From assembly GCF_037153985.1 (NCBI RefSeq), contig NZ_JBBAYI010000006.1, positions 62,001 through 126,000 of the forward strand: a stretch of 64,000 bases of DNA, in the 5' to 3' direction. Of this stretch, positions 50,529-59,719 are shown piece after piece. The DNA is from Emticicia sp037153985 (GTDB taxonomy: Bacteria; Bacteroidota; Bacteroidia; Cytophagales; Spirosomataceae). The notes under the pieces are model-generated. The model had not been told where the DNA came from. It searched no databases and worked only from the letters and a program-made list of their open reading frames with translations. Each line of letters begins with the position of its first letter. Within the stretch, counting starts at the first letter, position 1. Both the position numbers and the translations under genes were made by a program.

Positions 50529-50536
50529 TATATTTG
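50529..50536 (+). promoter_or_regulatory. promoter -7 box of the HEXXH lipoprotein gene (TATATTTG)
   Basis: TATATTTG matches TAnnTTTG and gives a leader of about 50 bases before ATG 50593. No -33 box was found at the usual distance. Confidence 0.45.
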
Positions 50537-50592
50537 ATAAAATTTAAAAACCTATAACCAAATTCGGCTTTGGTCTACTCTCCAATTATTAA

Positions 50593-51459
50593 ATGTCGAG
50601 ATATATACTAATCATTTTTCTGGCCCTATTTACATCCTGCAGCCCTATGGTGGTTACAAAAATCTACCAAACAGGCAATTCTCTTACACAAGATGTTATA
50701 ATTATGGAACCCGATGATATTTTGCCTCAGGAAGCTACCCTTCTTGCCTCAATTCGTTTTGGCGACAAAGGGGCCTCTATCAATTGTGACTATGAAAGCG
50801 CAAAAGACGCTATTACTAAACAAGCTATAAAATGTGGAGGAAATCTGATTAAAATAACCTCTTTAAAATTACCTGATAATTGGAGTACTTGCTGCCGAAT
50901 AGAGGCACTAGTATATCATACACCCGATAATAGAAAATTTGAAAAGATTATTTACTGGTCTGATACTCGAAAACTTATTTACAGTGACTTTAAAAGTAAA
51001 GTTAAGCCCCTTGAGTCTTTTCATCCAATAACGATAGCAACTACTGGTGCAGGTATACTTTATAGAGCTAGTAAAATTACTCCTTTTACTTTTTTGATAA
51101 AAGAATGTTATATAAAAAGCTATTTCGATTGCAGAAAATCATGGTTTGATAAAAATTTTGAAAACCCAGAAGTACTTGAACATGAACAACTACATTTTGA
51201 TATTACAGAGCTATTTGCCAGAAGATTAAGGAAAAAGTTAATAAATGAATATATTACCCCTATAACCCTGGAAACATTAGAAAAGGAAATAAAACAGACA
51301 ATGAGTGATTTAGAAAAACTTCAACAAAAATATGACCAAGAAGCCGGGCATGGTATTGATGATGAAATACAGAAAAAATGGCGCAAATTAATAGCTGAAG
51401 AGTTAAAAAAACTTAACATATATCAGTCTGATTTAGTTGTGTTTAAAAAAAACAAATAA
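50593..51459 (+). CDS. lipoprotein with HEXXH motif, putative metallopeptidase (DUF922-like)
   Basis: The 288-residue protein has a lipobox (LALFTSCSP) and a mostly beta N-terminal region. The block VLEHEQLHFDITELFARRL has the zincin HEXXH (H-E-Q-L-H) and an Asp two residues after it, as in DUF922-type putative Zn proteases. The C-terminal about 60 residues are Lys/Glu-rich and probably coiled-coil (TMSDLEKLQQKYDQEAGH). It is AT-rich relative to its neighbours. The lipoprotein at 51481 follows 21 bases later. I infer a periplasm-facing lipoprotein protease or related protein; the substrate is unknown. Confidence 0.65.
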   Translation: MSRYILIIFLALFTSCSPMVVTKIYQTGNSLTQDVIIMEPDDILPQEATLLASIRFGDKGASINCDYESAKDAITKQAIKCGGNLIKITSLKLPDNWSTCCRIEALVYHTPDNRKFEKIIYWSDTRKLIYSDFKSKVKPLESFHPITIATTGAGILYRASKITPFTFLIKECYIKSYFDCRKSWFDKNFENPEVLEHEQLHFDITELFARRLRKKLINEYITPITLETLEKEIKQTMSDLEKLQQKYDQEAGHGIDDEIQKKWRKLIAEELKKLNIYQSDLVVFKKNK

Positions 51460-51480
51460 TAACCTCTCATTTATACAATT

Positions 51481-52020
51481 ATGAAAATCCATCTAGCTTT
51501 ATTGATTTTTTTAGTAACTTTAGTAACCGGCTGTACAACCTTTAAAGTGTCAACACGAGACTCAAAAACTGGATATTTTAAAAAAACTTTAAAAGCTCCC
51601 ATTATTGAAGCTAAAGAAAACATTGATTTAGATTCGCTTAAAAGCCTCGTTGTTGTTGATAATAATGAGTTTTTAATTGGGATGACCAAAAACTTGAATT
51701 TTTTTGAAGAAACAATGAACCTTGAGGGATTAGAAAGAAAAATTATTGCTCAGAATCTGCAAAACGAAATCCCTACTGTGAATAGCCTAATAGGTCTAAG
51801 CAATGCTTCAAAAAAATTTAAACCCTTTCTATATTTATCTTTAGTTGCTCTACAAAGAGACAGAAAATATTATGCACAACTCAAACTATTTTACCCTCAA
51901 ACAGGTGAATACCTATTCGTATCAGAAGCACCTTATTTATATCCAAGTGACCAGAGTGTTTTTTACCCATTATTTAATTCATTGATTGATTTTTTACAGG
52001 CTCACTCCAGTTATAAATAG
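51481..52020 (+). CDS. lipoprotein of unknown function
   Basis: I do not recognise this 179-residue protein beyond its lipoprotein signal (MKIHLALLIFLVTLVTGC). It has no obvious catalytic motif and contains mixed alpha/beta segments such as LEGLERKIIAQNLQNEIPT. It is 21 bases downstream of the HEXXH lipoprotein in the same direction and equally AT-rich, so the two probably form an operon. Its partner may be that metallopeptidase-like protein. Confidence 0.6.
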   Translation: MKIHLALLIFLVTLVTGCTTFKVSTRDSKTGYFKKTLKAPIIEAKENIDLDSLKSLVVVDNNEFLIGMTKNLNFFEETMNLEGLERKIIAQNLQNEIPTVNSLIGLSNASKKFKPFLYLSLVALQRDRKYYAQLKLFYPQTGEYLFVSEAPYLYPSDQSVFYPLFNSLIDFLQAHSSYK

Positions 52021-52064
52021 ATTATTGTATTAAAAGCCCCCCTATCTCAAATATTAGCAATATA

Positions 52065-52094
52065 AACCCAGCATTAATGTTTGATGTCTGGGTT
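52065..52094 (+). terminator. probable terminator after the lipoprotein pair
   Basis: AACCCAG (52065-52071) pairs with CTGGGTT (52088-52094) with additional inner CAT/ATG pairing, followed by AATTTGTATTT. It is weaker than most terminators in the window. Confidence 0.5.
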
Positions 52095-52256
52095 AATTTG
52101 TATTTGCAGGTAGCATTCTGTTTCCCTCATTTTGATTTTATCCTTAGTTTTCAGACATTTGCGTTTTATTATCAGTAGATGTTTAATCTTTTTCCAATGT
52201 TTATGCAGAAGTCTTTCTCATAAACGAAGGGCCATTTATATATCCAGAGAAACAGA

Positions 52257-52991
52257 ATGAAACTAAGTGTTGTTATTCCTGCTTACAACGAACAAGAAAG
52301 CATCCCCGAAACACTACGCACGCTATATGCCACACTAACCAAATATCAGATTCCGCATGAAATATGGGTAACAAACGATAACTCAAAAGACGGAACCCTG
52401 AATGTGCTTCATGAGCTTTCAAAGGAAATTCCAACCTTGGTTTTTGAAACTAACAAAGGCCCTAATGGCTTTGGCTATGCCGTTCGGTATGGATTGGAGC
52501 GTTTCTCGGGCGACTGTGTGGCCGTTTTTATGGCTGATATGTCGGACGACCCCGAAGATTTGGTAAAATATTACCAGACCATGCTCCGCGAAAACGTTGA
52601 TGCGGTATATGGTAGCCGCTGGGTAAAAGGCGGAAAAGTAATTGATTACCCCCCATTAAAGAAATTTATCAATCGCATTGCCAATTTCATTATTAAAACC
52701 ATGATGGGCATTAAATATAATGACACCACCAATGCCTTTAAACTATACAAACGCGAAACCATTGAAGGAATTAAGCCGTTTCTTTCTCCACACTTTAATT
52801 TAACGGTTGAACTCCCCCTTAAAGCAATTGTAAGAGGATACTCTTTTGCCGTTGTACCCAATAGCTGGACAAACCGCAAGTATGGCGAATCGAAATTGAA
52901 AATAAAGGAAATGGGCAGCCGTTATTTCTTTATTCTGATGTATTGCTGGATAGAGAAACACTTCTCTCGTGGCGATTATAAAAAGAAATAA
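52257..52991 (+). CDS. family 2 glycosyltransferase (dolichol-phosphate mannosyltransferase-like)
   Basis: The 244-residue GT-A protein begins KLSVVIPAYNEQESIPETL and has the nucleotide-binding NDNSKDGT and the metal-binding MADMSDDPEDL. VYGSRWVKGGKVIDYP and TNAFKLYKRETIEGI are typical of the DPM1/GtrB-like subgroup. It has no C-terminal membrane helices, unlike GtrB. It likely transfers a sugar from a nucleotide donor to a lipid carrier or glycan; manC in this window could supply GDP-mannose, but this link is only inferred. Confidence 0.82.
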   Translation: MKLSVVIPAYNEQESIPETLRTLYATLTKYQIPHEIWVTNDNSKDGTLNVLHELSKEIPTLVFETNKGPNGFGYAVRYGLERFSGDCVAVFMADMSDDPEDLVKYYQTMLRENVDAVYGSRWVKGGKVIDYPPLKKFINRIANFIIKTMMGIKYNDTTNAFKLYKRETIEGIKPFLSPHFNLTVELPLKAIVRGYSFAVVPNSWTNRKYGESKLKIKEMGSRYFFILMYCWIEKHFSRGDYKKK

Positions 52992-53028
52992 AAAAAGCCG
53001 GACCCTTCGCAAAGTGTCCGGCTTTTTT
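52991..53028. terminator. terminator between glycosyltransferase and amidohydrolase genes
   Basis: AAAAAAGCCGGAC (52991-53003) pairs perfectly with GTCCGGCTTTTTT (53016-53028), with a 12-base loop, between convergent genes. Confidence 0.93.
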
Positions 53029-53032
53029 TACA

Positions 53033-54646
53033 TTAGTTCTTGTCAGAACCCTGAACTTTCGATGTACTCTTGGGCGGTACTCCGGGCTGCGTAATTTCAA
53101 AGCCTTCTTTGGCTTTGGCCTCAGCAACAATCTTGCGTACATCTGCCAATAGTTTTTTGGCATCGTATACCACACCATCTTTTACGGTATATTTTACCCC
53201 TCCTACCCTTACAACCTCGTTTTTATCGTTTACCCTGATGGCTCCGGTTCCATAAAGCGTTTTAAGATTAGCCAAAGGGTTCTCTTCTGTTATCACAAAA
53301 TCGGCCAGTTTCCCTACTTCTACCGAACCAATCTGGTCGGCCATGCCCAATGCCTCTGCCCCTTTAAGGGTTGCCGCCCTGATTACCTCTAAAGGATGAA
53401 AGCCCGCCTCACGTAGTAATTCTAACTCTCTGATATACGCAAAGCCATAAAGCTGGTAAATAAAGCCCGAATCGGAGCCTGTGGTTACGCGCCCGCCTCT
53501 GTTTTTATATTCGTTTACGAAGCGCATCCAGATACGGTAATTTTCTTTCCAAGCCACTTCCTGTTCTGTTCCCCAGTTAAGCCAGTAAGACCCATGCGAA
53601 ATACGGCTTGGCCCATAAAAACGCCATACCGATGGCAAAGTGTATTCATCGTGCCATTCGGCGCGGCGAGCCAGCATCAATTCACGGTTTGCTTCATAGA
53701 TATTAAAAGTTGGGTCAAGCGTAAAATCCAGCTTTAGTAATTCGTCCATTACCTGATACCATTTGGCTGAACCCGGTTCTGCTGCCTGTTTCCATAATTT
53801 TCCGGCTTCTTCAAAGCGGTTTTGCTCGTTGTTATAGTTGTAGTCAGGGGGGTAGTTCTGTAAGGTTCTTTCATCAAACAGTGCTTCTGGCAAACCATAC
53901 CAGTGTTCCATGGTTGTTAAGCCTGCTTTCGCTGTTGCCAGTACGTTCATACGCCCTACTTCAAGTTGGGCATGATGGCAAGCCGAACGCAACCCTATTT
54001 TTTTGTTTTCTTCTAAAGCCGCACGAAACACCTCTGGCGAAGCCCCAAAAAACTTAATACCATCGGCTCCTTTGGCAGCATTATCTCTTACCCATTGTCT
54101 GGCCTCTTCGGGTGTAGTAATGGGTCTGTCAGAACCCATTCCAAAGGCGGTATAGGCCTTAATACGAGGGGCCGTAATTTCATTTTTTTCGCTCTTTTTT
54201 TTCTGGTCGAGCGTCCAGTCGAGCCCATTCCCTGCCGAAGGGTCACGGATAGTCGTAATACCATGCCCTAACCATAGTTTAAAAACATACTCGGCGGGGG
54301 TTCCCTGCGCTCTTCCGCCAATATGGCCGTGCATATCTACAAATCCGGGCATCAGGTACATTCCGGTGCAATCCAGTTCTTTGTCTCCTTCATTCAATTT
54401 AGGGCGACTTTTGGGGTCAATCGGTACACCCGGATACCCCACCTGACGAATTTGCGCAATTCTGTTTTTTTCTACAACAATATCAACAGGCCCAACAGGT
54501 GGCGCGCCCGTGCTATTAATAAGCGTTACACCACGGATAACCAAACGGTTGGCGTATTCGCCTTCGGCTCTTGGAGGGGCCTTTTCAATCTGTGCTACTA
54601 GTGTAGTAGTAATCAAGCTAAAGAGAAGTGTAATTTTTTTGTACAT
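53033..54646 (-). CDS. secreted amidohydrolase-family protein
   Basis: The 537-residue metal-dependent hydrolase has a signal peptide (MYKKITLLFSLITTTLVAQ). The metal motif FVDMHGHIGGRAQ is near residue 105, TTIRDPSAGNG follows, and ACHHAQLEVGRM and TTGSDSGFIYQL carry further metal ligands (His and Asp). It resembles imidazolonepropionase- and prolidase-like amidohydrolases of Bacteroidota, exported to the periplasm. The substrate is unknown. The C-terminal tail is Lys/Pro/Ser-rich. Confidence 0.85.
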   Translation of the reverse strand: MYKKITLLFSLITTTLVAQIEKAPPRAEGEYANRLVIRGVTLINSTGAPPVGPVDIVVEKNRIAQIRQVGYPGVPIDPKSRPKLNEGDKELDCTGMYLMPGFVDMHGHIGGRAQGTPAEYVFKLWLGHGITTIRDPSAGNGLDWTLDQKKKSEKNEITAPRIKAYTAFGMGSDRPITTPEEARQWVRDNAAKGADGIKFFGASPEVFRAALEENKKIGLRSACHHAQLEVGRMNVLATAKAGLTTMEHWYGLPEALFDERTLQNYPPDYNYNNEQNRFEEAGKLWKQAAEPGSAKWYQVMDELLKLDFTLDPTFNIYEANRELMLARRAEWHDEYTLPSVWRFYGPSRISHGSYWLNWGTEQEVAWKENYRIWMRFVNEYKNRGGRVTTGSDSGFIYQLYGFAYIRELELLREAGFHPLEVIRAATLKGAEALGMADQIGSVEVGKLADFVITEENPLANLKTLYGTGAIRVNDKNEVVRVGGVKYTVKDGVVYDAKKLLADVRKIVAEAKAKEGFEITQPGVPPKSTSKVQGSDKN

Positions 54647-54666
54647 AGTATCTGGTAGGTTTTCAA

Positions 54667-54674
54667 CAAAAATA
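54667..54674 (-). promoter_or_regulatory. amidohydrolase promoter -7 box (TATTTTTG)
   Basis: The minus strand reads TATTTTTG, a perfect TAnnTTTG box 21 bases before the ATG at 54646, so the leader is short. No -33 box was seen. Confidence 0.5.
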
Positions 54675-54867
54675 AACAGGAATTACCATAAACCTACGGC
54701 ATTCGGTGGTTTTTATCAACCATATTCCTGCCTTGTGGCCTCCTGTACTGACATATACTTTGAAAAATACAATAATATTTAGGCATCTATTGGGCAGAAT
54801 CTTTAAATTGCAACATTTTGTTTTAAACAAAATCAGTTAGGAAAACAAAAAACTGTCATTAAAATCT

Positions 54868-55662
54868 ATGGAAATAATAGGGTTCGGGCTTGCTTTTTTA
54901 ATTGGAATAACCCTCGGTTTAATCGGGGCCGGAGGCTCAATTCTGACAGTGAGCGTGCTTGTTTATGTAATGGGTATAAGCCCAACCAGTGCCACCACTT
55001 ATTCGCTTTTTATTGTGGGGGTTACGTCGTTGGTTGGTTCTATCGATTATTTCAGACAAGGGCTTGTTGACATTCCGAAAGGGCTTTTCTTTTCTTTTCC
55101 GGCTTTTGTTATGGTTTTTATTATGCGGAAATTTATCATGCACCGCATACCAGAGGTTATTTATCAGTCTGAAAACTTTACCTTTACCAAAAATATGATG
55201 GTTATGCTGCTTTTTGGGTTGTTAATGATTGGGGCATCCTACTCAATTATTAAAAGCCGAAAAGAAGCCAAAGAACTGATTAAAAGCAAAGTAAGTTACT
55301 GGATAATTTTTCTGGAGGGCATTCTGGTTGGGGCATTAACAGGTTTCGTGGGTGCCGGAGGTGGCTTCCTGATTATTCCGGCTCTGGTAATTTTTGCGCA
55401 ATTGCCTATGAAAGAAGCCGTTGGTACATCGCTGGTTATTATTACTATCAATTCGTTGTTTGGCGCAATCGGCGATTTCTCAGCGGGAGTGGTTTTCGAC
55501 TGGGCTTTTCTGATAAAATTCGTACTTTGTACCATTAGCGGGGTACTTGTTGGCGGGTATTTGTCAAAAAGGGTAGATGGCGAGAAACTTAAACCTGCTT
55601 TTGGCTGGTTTATACTTGTTATGGGCTGCTGGATTATTGTAAAAGAAACACTACTAAAATAA
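54868..55662 (+). CDS. sulfite exporter TauE/SafE-family permease
   Basis: The 264-residue polytopic membrane protein has eight predicted helices and the duplicated family motif: GLIGAGGSILTVSVLVYVMG in the first half and GFVGAGGGFLIIPALVIFAQ in the second. Family members export sulfite, sulfonates or other organic anions. The substrate is not evident here. The DUF983 gene starts eight bases after its stop, suggesting an operon. Confidence 0.88.
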   Translation: MEIIGFGLAFLIGITLGLIGAGGSILTVSVLVYVMGISPTSATTYSLFIVGVTSLVGSIDYFRQGLVDIPKGLFFSFPAFVMVFIMRKFIMHRIPEVIYQSENFTFTKNMMVMLLFGLLMIGASYSIIKSRKEAKELIKSKVSYWIIFLEGILVGALTGFVGAGGGFLIIPALVIFAQLPMKEAVGTSLVIITINSLFGAIGDFSAGVVFDWAFLIKFVLCTISGVLVGGYLSKRVDGEKLKPAFGWFILVMGCWIIVKETLLK

Positions 55663-55670
55663 CGATAAAG

Positions 55671-56048
55671 ATGAATAAAATAGAAGCCGCCGTAAAAATG
55701 AAATGTCCGCGTTGCCACGAGGGAGACATATTTGAAACCAAAAACCCTTATCGTCTGGGTAAAATGACCGCCATGTACAAAAACTGCCCAAAGTGTCATC
55801 TCAAATATGAAAAAGAGATTGGTTTCTTTTACGGAGCTATGTATGTAAGCTATATGTTTAATATTGCTTTATTCGTGATTGCCACGGTAGCGTATTATCT
55901 TTTTTTTGAAGACCGAGTAAACTGGCTATGGTATATTCTTGGATATATTTTTCTGACTATTGCCCTCTTTCCGCTTTTGTATAGGCTTTCGAGGTCAATC
56001 TGGTTACATGCATTTAATAAGTACGAGCCCAATAAAGTCCAGCACTAA
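55671..56048 (+). CDS. DUF983 membrane protein with zinc-ribbon-like N-terminus
   Basis: The 125-residue protein has two CxxC-like pairs (MKCPRCHEGDIFE and NCPKCHLKYEKE) forming a zinc ribbon and two transmembrane helices (FNIALFVIATVAYYLFF and WYILGYIFLTIALFPLL). This is the DUF983 layout; function is unknown. It is co-transcribed with the TauE-like gene eight bases upstream. Confidence 0.88.
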   Translation: MNKIEAAVKMKCPRCHEGDIFETKNPYRLGKMTAMYKNCPKCHLKYEKEIGFFYGAMYVSYMFNIALFVIATVAYYLFFEDRVNWLWYILGYIFLTIALFPLLYRLSRSIWLHAFNKYEPNKVQH

Positions 56049-56053
56049 GGAGC

Positions 56054-57199
56054 TTATAACCATACGTTAATCAGGGCAGGTTTGCCACCGTATTTTGTTG
56101 CGTGTGCCGAATCGCTCAGCACAATTGTTGAGCCTTCGGCACCTAAATCCCATAATTTGCCCTGCAAAAACACATTAATACCTTTCCTGACGTTGGCCTC
56201 TGTTTTTGCCCTTGTTCCCATTGCATATTTTACCCATGCTTCGGCTAACGTAATTTTTTTTACGTCAGCGGCGGCATCTTCAGGTGTTTCTGCACCCGAA
56301 TACCCCTCCCACGGTTTATTCCAATAACCATACCCACTCGAATAAGATGGCGTTATCACGAAATCTACCCCTCTTTGTTTAAGCCCCTCATAGGCCGCAG
56401 CAAACCACGCATCGGCACAAATTAAAACCCCCATTTTACCTATGGGTGTCTTAAAAACCGGAATAGTTTCGGGTTTAACAGGACAAACAAAGCCTAATTC
56501 ATCGGCCGTCGGGAATGCTTTTTTTACCAGTTCAGGACTTATGTCTCCGTTAGCCTCAAATATAGCCGACGTATTATACAATTGGCCTTTTCCGGCCGTT
56601 AATACGCCGTTTGTAACTTTCGGCTCGGGCAGCAAAACCGACCCCGCGACAATTGTCACCCGAAATTCTTTTGCCAGTGACGAAAAAACCTGCTCATATA
56701 CCTGCGCTATTTGCGGGGCTTTCATGGCAAACACGCTGTATTTTACTTTATCTTTTACGTCGTCGGGGGCATTCAGGTATGTTTTCAGAAATTTACCTGC
56801 ATTTCGGGCTACCATTGTTTGCAAACCCTCTTCAATTTTTGGGCTTTTGTAAAGGCTTTCTTTTTCGTGCATGGCAACCAGCCACGTGCCTATATATTCG
56901 GGAAATACCACAATCGTTTTATTCGGAATCAGCCAGTGTTTTTTTTGCGCCTCAATTAAATAGAAACGTAACTTTTTGCTAAAATTCTCTTCAGAAGCAT
57001 AGTCAATTGGCTCCATAAAAGCCTGAATACCAAGCAAGTTGCCTTTATCGGTCGAATCTCCGAACGATTCGGCAGCCTCAAGACCAAAATTTTGGTTTGC
57101 ATTTGACCCAACACCCGTGTTAGCCCATAGCATATACACGCCCAATAAAATAAGAATGGCTACTCCGCAGAAGAGAAATACTTTTTTAGCAGTTTTCAT
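56054..57199 (-). CDS. carbon-nitrogen hydrolase (nitrilase superfamily), membrane-anchored
   Basis: From ATG 57199 (381 residues) the protein starts with a membrane helix (KKVFLFCGVAILILLGVYML) and an exported nitrilase domain. VVFPEYIGTWL has the catalytic Glu and GVLICADAWFAAAYEGL the catalytic Cys; the Lys lies between them. The family hydrolyses amides or nitriles, or transfers acyl groups. The substrate is unknown. An upstream in-frame start (57322) would add 41 basic residues before the helix, so 57199 is preferred. Confidence 0.8.
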   Translation of the reverse strand: MKTAKKVFLFCGVAILILLGVYMLWANTGVGSNANQNFGLEAAESFGDSTDKGNLLGIQAFMEPIDYASEENFSKKLRFYLIEAQKKHWLIPNKTIVVFPEYIGTWLVAMHEKESLYKSPKIEEGLQTMVARNAGKFLKTYLNAPDDVKDKVKYSVFAMKAPQIAQVYEQVFSSLAKEFRVTIVAGSVLLPEPKVTNGVLTAGKGQLYNTSAIFEANGDISPELVKKAFPTADELGFVCPVKPETIPVFKTPIGKMGVLICADAWFAAAYEGLKQRGVDFVITPSYSSGYGYWNKPWEGYSGAETPEDAAADVKKITLAEAWVKYAMGTRAKTEANVRKGINVFLQGKLWDLGAEGSTIVLSDSAHATKYGGKPALINVWL

Positions 57200-57286
57200 A
57201 AGGGTTGAAATCTTGAATACAATAGTAAAAGAATATTTTAGCAGCAATTTCTGAAAAATATTAGTCAAGATACTACATCTTTTTCG

Positions 57287-57294
57287 TAATTTTG
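57287..57294 (+). promoter_or_regulatory. purQ promoter -7 box (TAATTTTG)
   Basis: TAATTTTG is a perfect TAnnTTTG box 64 bases before ATG 57358. The leader contains AATCCC (57331-57336) and GGGATT (57350-57355 approximately), which could fold near the start codon. Confidence 0.5.
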
Positions 57295-57357
57295 TGTAAA
57301 ATTTCCTTTTATTAAAAATCAAATCAATCCCAAAGATTCCCTTCGGGATTCTAGCTT

Positions 57358-58044
57358 ATGAAATTCGGCGTAGTAGTATTTCCTGGCTCTAACTGTGAAG
57401 ACGATACCGTTTTTACACTCCGACACAACCTCGGACAAGAAATCGTTAAAATATGGCATAAAGACCATGACCTGCAAGGGTGTGACTTTATTATCTTACC
57501 CGGAGGTTTCTCGTACGGAGACTACCTTCGTTCTGGAGCCATTGCCCGATTCTCTCCTGTAATGAACGAAGTAATTGCCCATGCTAACAGAGGTGGGTAC
57601 GTGATGGGTATCTGTAACGGCTTCCAGATTCTGGCCGAAGCAGGTTTGGTGCCGGGTGTTTTATTGAAGAATATCGCTCAAAAATATATCTGCCGGAATG
57701 TCTATCTGAAACCACAAAGCCAATCGGCCTTGTTAACGGCTGGCCTTGACGAAAGAGCTTATAAAATTCCGATTGCACATGGCGATGGCCGCTACTTTGC
57801 AGACGAAGATACCCTGAAAAGACTGAACGATAACGACCAAGTACTTTTCCGTTATTGTGACGAAACAGGTAATATTGTTCCTGAAGCAAACCCGAATGGC
57901 AGTCTTGAGAACATTGCGGGTGTGTGTAATGCCGGAAAAAATGTATTTGGCATGATGCCACACCCTGAAAGAGCTTCTGACGAAGCACTGGGTAATATTG
58001 ACGGAAGATTTATTTTGGAACAGGTAACGCAAGTTTTGGTGTAA
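57358..58044 (+). CDS. purQ: phosphoribosylformylglycinamidine synthase, glutamine amidotransferase subunit
   Basis: The 228-residue protein has FPGSNCEDDTVFTLRHNL at the N-terminus and GICNGFQILAEAGL with the nucleophile Cys. HGDGRYFADE and the end GMMPHPERA carry the His-Glu catalytic residues. PurQ provides ammonia for FGAM synthesis in purine biosynthesis as part of the PurL-PurQ-PurS complex. The length and motifs are standard. udk starts three bases after its stop, so the two are one operon. Confidence 0.95.
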   Translation: MKFGVVVFPGSNCEDDTVFTLRHNLGQEIVKIWHKDHDLQGCDFIILPGGFSYGDYLRSGAIARFSPVMNEVIAHANRGGYVMGICNGFQILAEAGLVPGVLLKNIAQKYICRNVYLKPQSQSALLTAGLDERAYKIPIAHGDGRYFADEDTLKRLNDNDQVLFRYCDETGNIVPEANPNGSLENIAGVCNAGKNVFGMMPHPERASDEALGNIDGRFILEQVTQVLV

Positions 58045-58047
58045 GAT

Positions 58048-58659
58048 ATGAAGGCGTATGTTGTTGGTATTACAGGCGGGAGTGCATCAGGCAAAACCTA
58101 CTTTTTAAATCAGTTACTAAAATCTTTTTCAGAAGAAGAAACTTGTCTGATTTCGCAGGATAACTATTATCGTCCGCAGGCACAAGTTCCGAAAGACCTG
58201 AATAATGTTGAAAACTATGACCTGCCCGAGGCCATAAATTTTGAACTTTATGCCCAACACATCGAAGATTTAAAAAACGGTAAGGTTGTTAATCAGAAAG
58301 AATATACGTTTAACAACCCTACTGTTGTTCCAAAGATTCTTACATTCAAGCCCGCTCCTATCATTGTCGTAGAAGGCATCTTTGTTTTTCATTCGCCGGA
58401 AGTTTCGCGGCTGCTTGATTTAAAAGTTTTTATTGATGCCCGCGAACACGTAAAAATCAAGCGTAGGATTATCCGCGACGGAAACGAACGAGGCTACGAC
58501 CTCACCGACGTACTCTACCGCTGGGAAAACCACGTAGCACCTACCTACGAAAAATTCATTGAGCCAACCAAATATGATGCCGATATTATTATTAACAATA
58601 ATACGCACTTTGAAAAAGGTCTGGACATACTCACCTCTTTCCTGAAAACTAAATTATAG
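58048..58659 (+). CDS. udk: uridine kinase
   Basis: The 203-residue P-loop kinase has VGITGGSASGKTYFL at the N-terminus and DNYYRPQAQVPKDL for substrate binding. FVFHSPEVSRLLDL and DAREHVKIKRRIIRDGNER are the lid region. It phosphorylates uridine and cytidine for pyrimidine salvage. The start is three bases after purQ, and the pair joins purine synthesis with pyrimidine salvage. Confidence 0.92.
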   Translation: MKAYVVGITGGSASGKTYFLNQLLKSFSEEETCLISQDNYYRPQAQVPKDLNNVENYDLPEAINFELYAQHIEDLKNGKVVNQKEYTFNNPTVVPKILTFKPAPIIVVEGIFVFHSPEVSRLLDLKVFIDAREHVKIKRRIIRDGNERGYDLTDVLYRWENHVAPTYEKFIEPTKYDADIIINNNTHFEKGLDILTSFLKTKL

Positions 58660-58774
58660 GCTTCTGGTGGCTTTAGGCGCATCCTTCCTATAAAACTATA
58701 TTCAGCGGCAAACAGGCACGTTTTTTGCTTAAAACTAAGTGTTTTATTTATTGAAAGTCCCAATAATTACACTT

Positions 58775-59587
58775 ATGAAACGCAATGCCCTTTTGTTGCT
58801 GCTGGTTATATTCTGCTTTGTATTCTCTTGTAAAAGAGTAAGAGACGGAGACATAGACCCCGATGCCACTGCTCAGTTAGCCAAATGTCCGTTAAGAAGC
58901 ATCAACTCATCGTCAGGTGAACAGATTTACGGCTTCGAGTATACCCTCGGCCGTATTAAACGCATCGTTAGCTACGATGGCATCGAAATGGCTTCAACCT
59001 TTACTTACAATGCTAAAGATAAAATCGAGAAGATGGTTATCACTACCGATAACAATACCGACGACTACACCGTCCTGTTTGAATACGATGCCGCAGGCAA
59101 AGTAGCCAAAACCAGAACTTCTATCAAAGATTTTGAGTTCATGACCAACCAGTTTACGTACAGCGGCAATAATATTCAGACTATCTCGACAACTTTCAAC
59201 ATTTTTGGAAACACTGTCAAGGGAAAAACCCGCATCGAATACCTCGATGCTAACGTTTCAAAGGTATACACTCAAATTGATGGTTACCCTGAGCTATTGG
59301 CTTTTGAAGGAGTAAGTTACGACACCAAGCCCCAGTTCATGCCAGAGGGGTATCGAATAATGGCACTGGGCTTTGTGGGTATTGCCAATAACTTTTTTGC
59401 ATCGTTTGGCCAGAACAATCCTACTTTAGTAAAAATCTATGACGATAACGGTAAACTAACCGAAACTACACAGACCGTTTACGAGTACGACAAAAGTGGT
59501 ATTGTAACCAAAGCCGACCAGACTTTGACCGACGCCGACAACAAAAAAACTGCTCGTGGAATCGTTTTTAAGTTCGTTTGTCTGTAA
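58775..59587 (+). CDS. lipoprotein with RHS-like YD repeats
   Basis: From ATG 58775 (270 residues) the signal MKRNALLLLLVIFCFVFSC ends in a lipobox Cys. The mature protein has strands such as GFEYTLGRIKRIVSYDG, FEYDAAGKVAKTRTS and VYEYDKSGIVTKADQT, resembling the DUF4595/YD-repeat lipoproteins of Bacteroidota. It is probably outer-membrane anchored; function is unknown. The earlier in-frame start (58739) adds 12 residues before the signal and was rejected. Confidence 0.75.
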   Translation: MKRNALLLLLVIFCFVFSCKRVRDGDIDPDATAQLAKCPLRSINSSSGEQIYGFEYTLGRIKRIVSYDGIEMASTFTYNAKDKIEKMVITTDNNTDDYTVLFEYDAAGKVAKTRTSIKDFEFMTNQFTYSGNNIQTISTTFNIFGNTVKGKTRIEYLDANVSKVYTQIDGYPELLAFEGVSYDTKPQFMPEGYRIMALGFVGIANNFFASFGQNNPTLVKIYDDNGKLTETTQTVYEYDKSGIVTKADQTLTDADNKKTARGIVFKFVCL

Positions 59588-59719
59588 TAAAATCTTTATT
59601 TCTCCCGATTAAGGTTTGAAAAGTGTCTGCACCAACGGATATTTGCATAAGTATTGGTTAGTAGCACCCATTTGCTACATAAAAGAGATGTGTAGCTGAA
59701 TATTTACCTTAATTATTGT

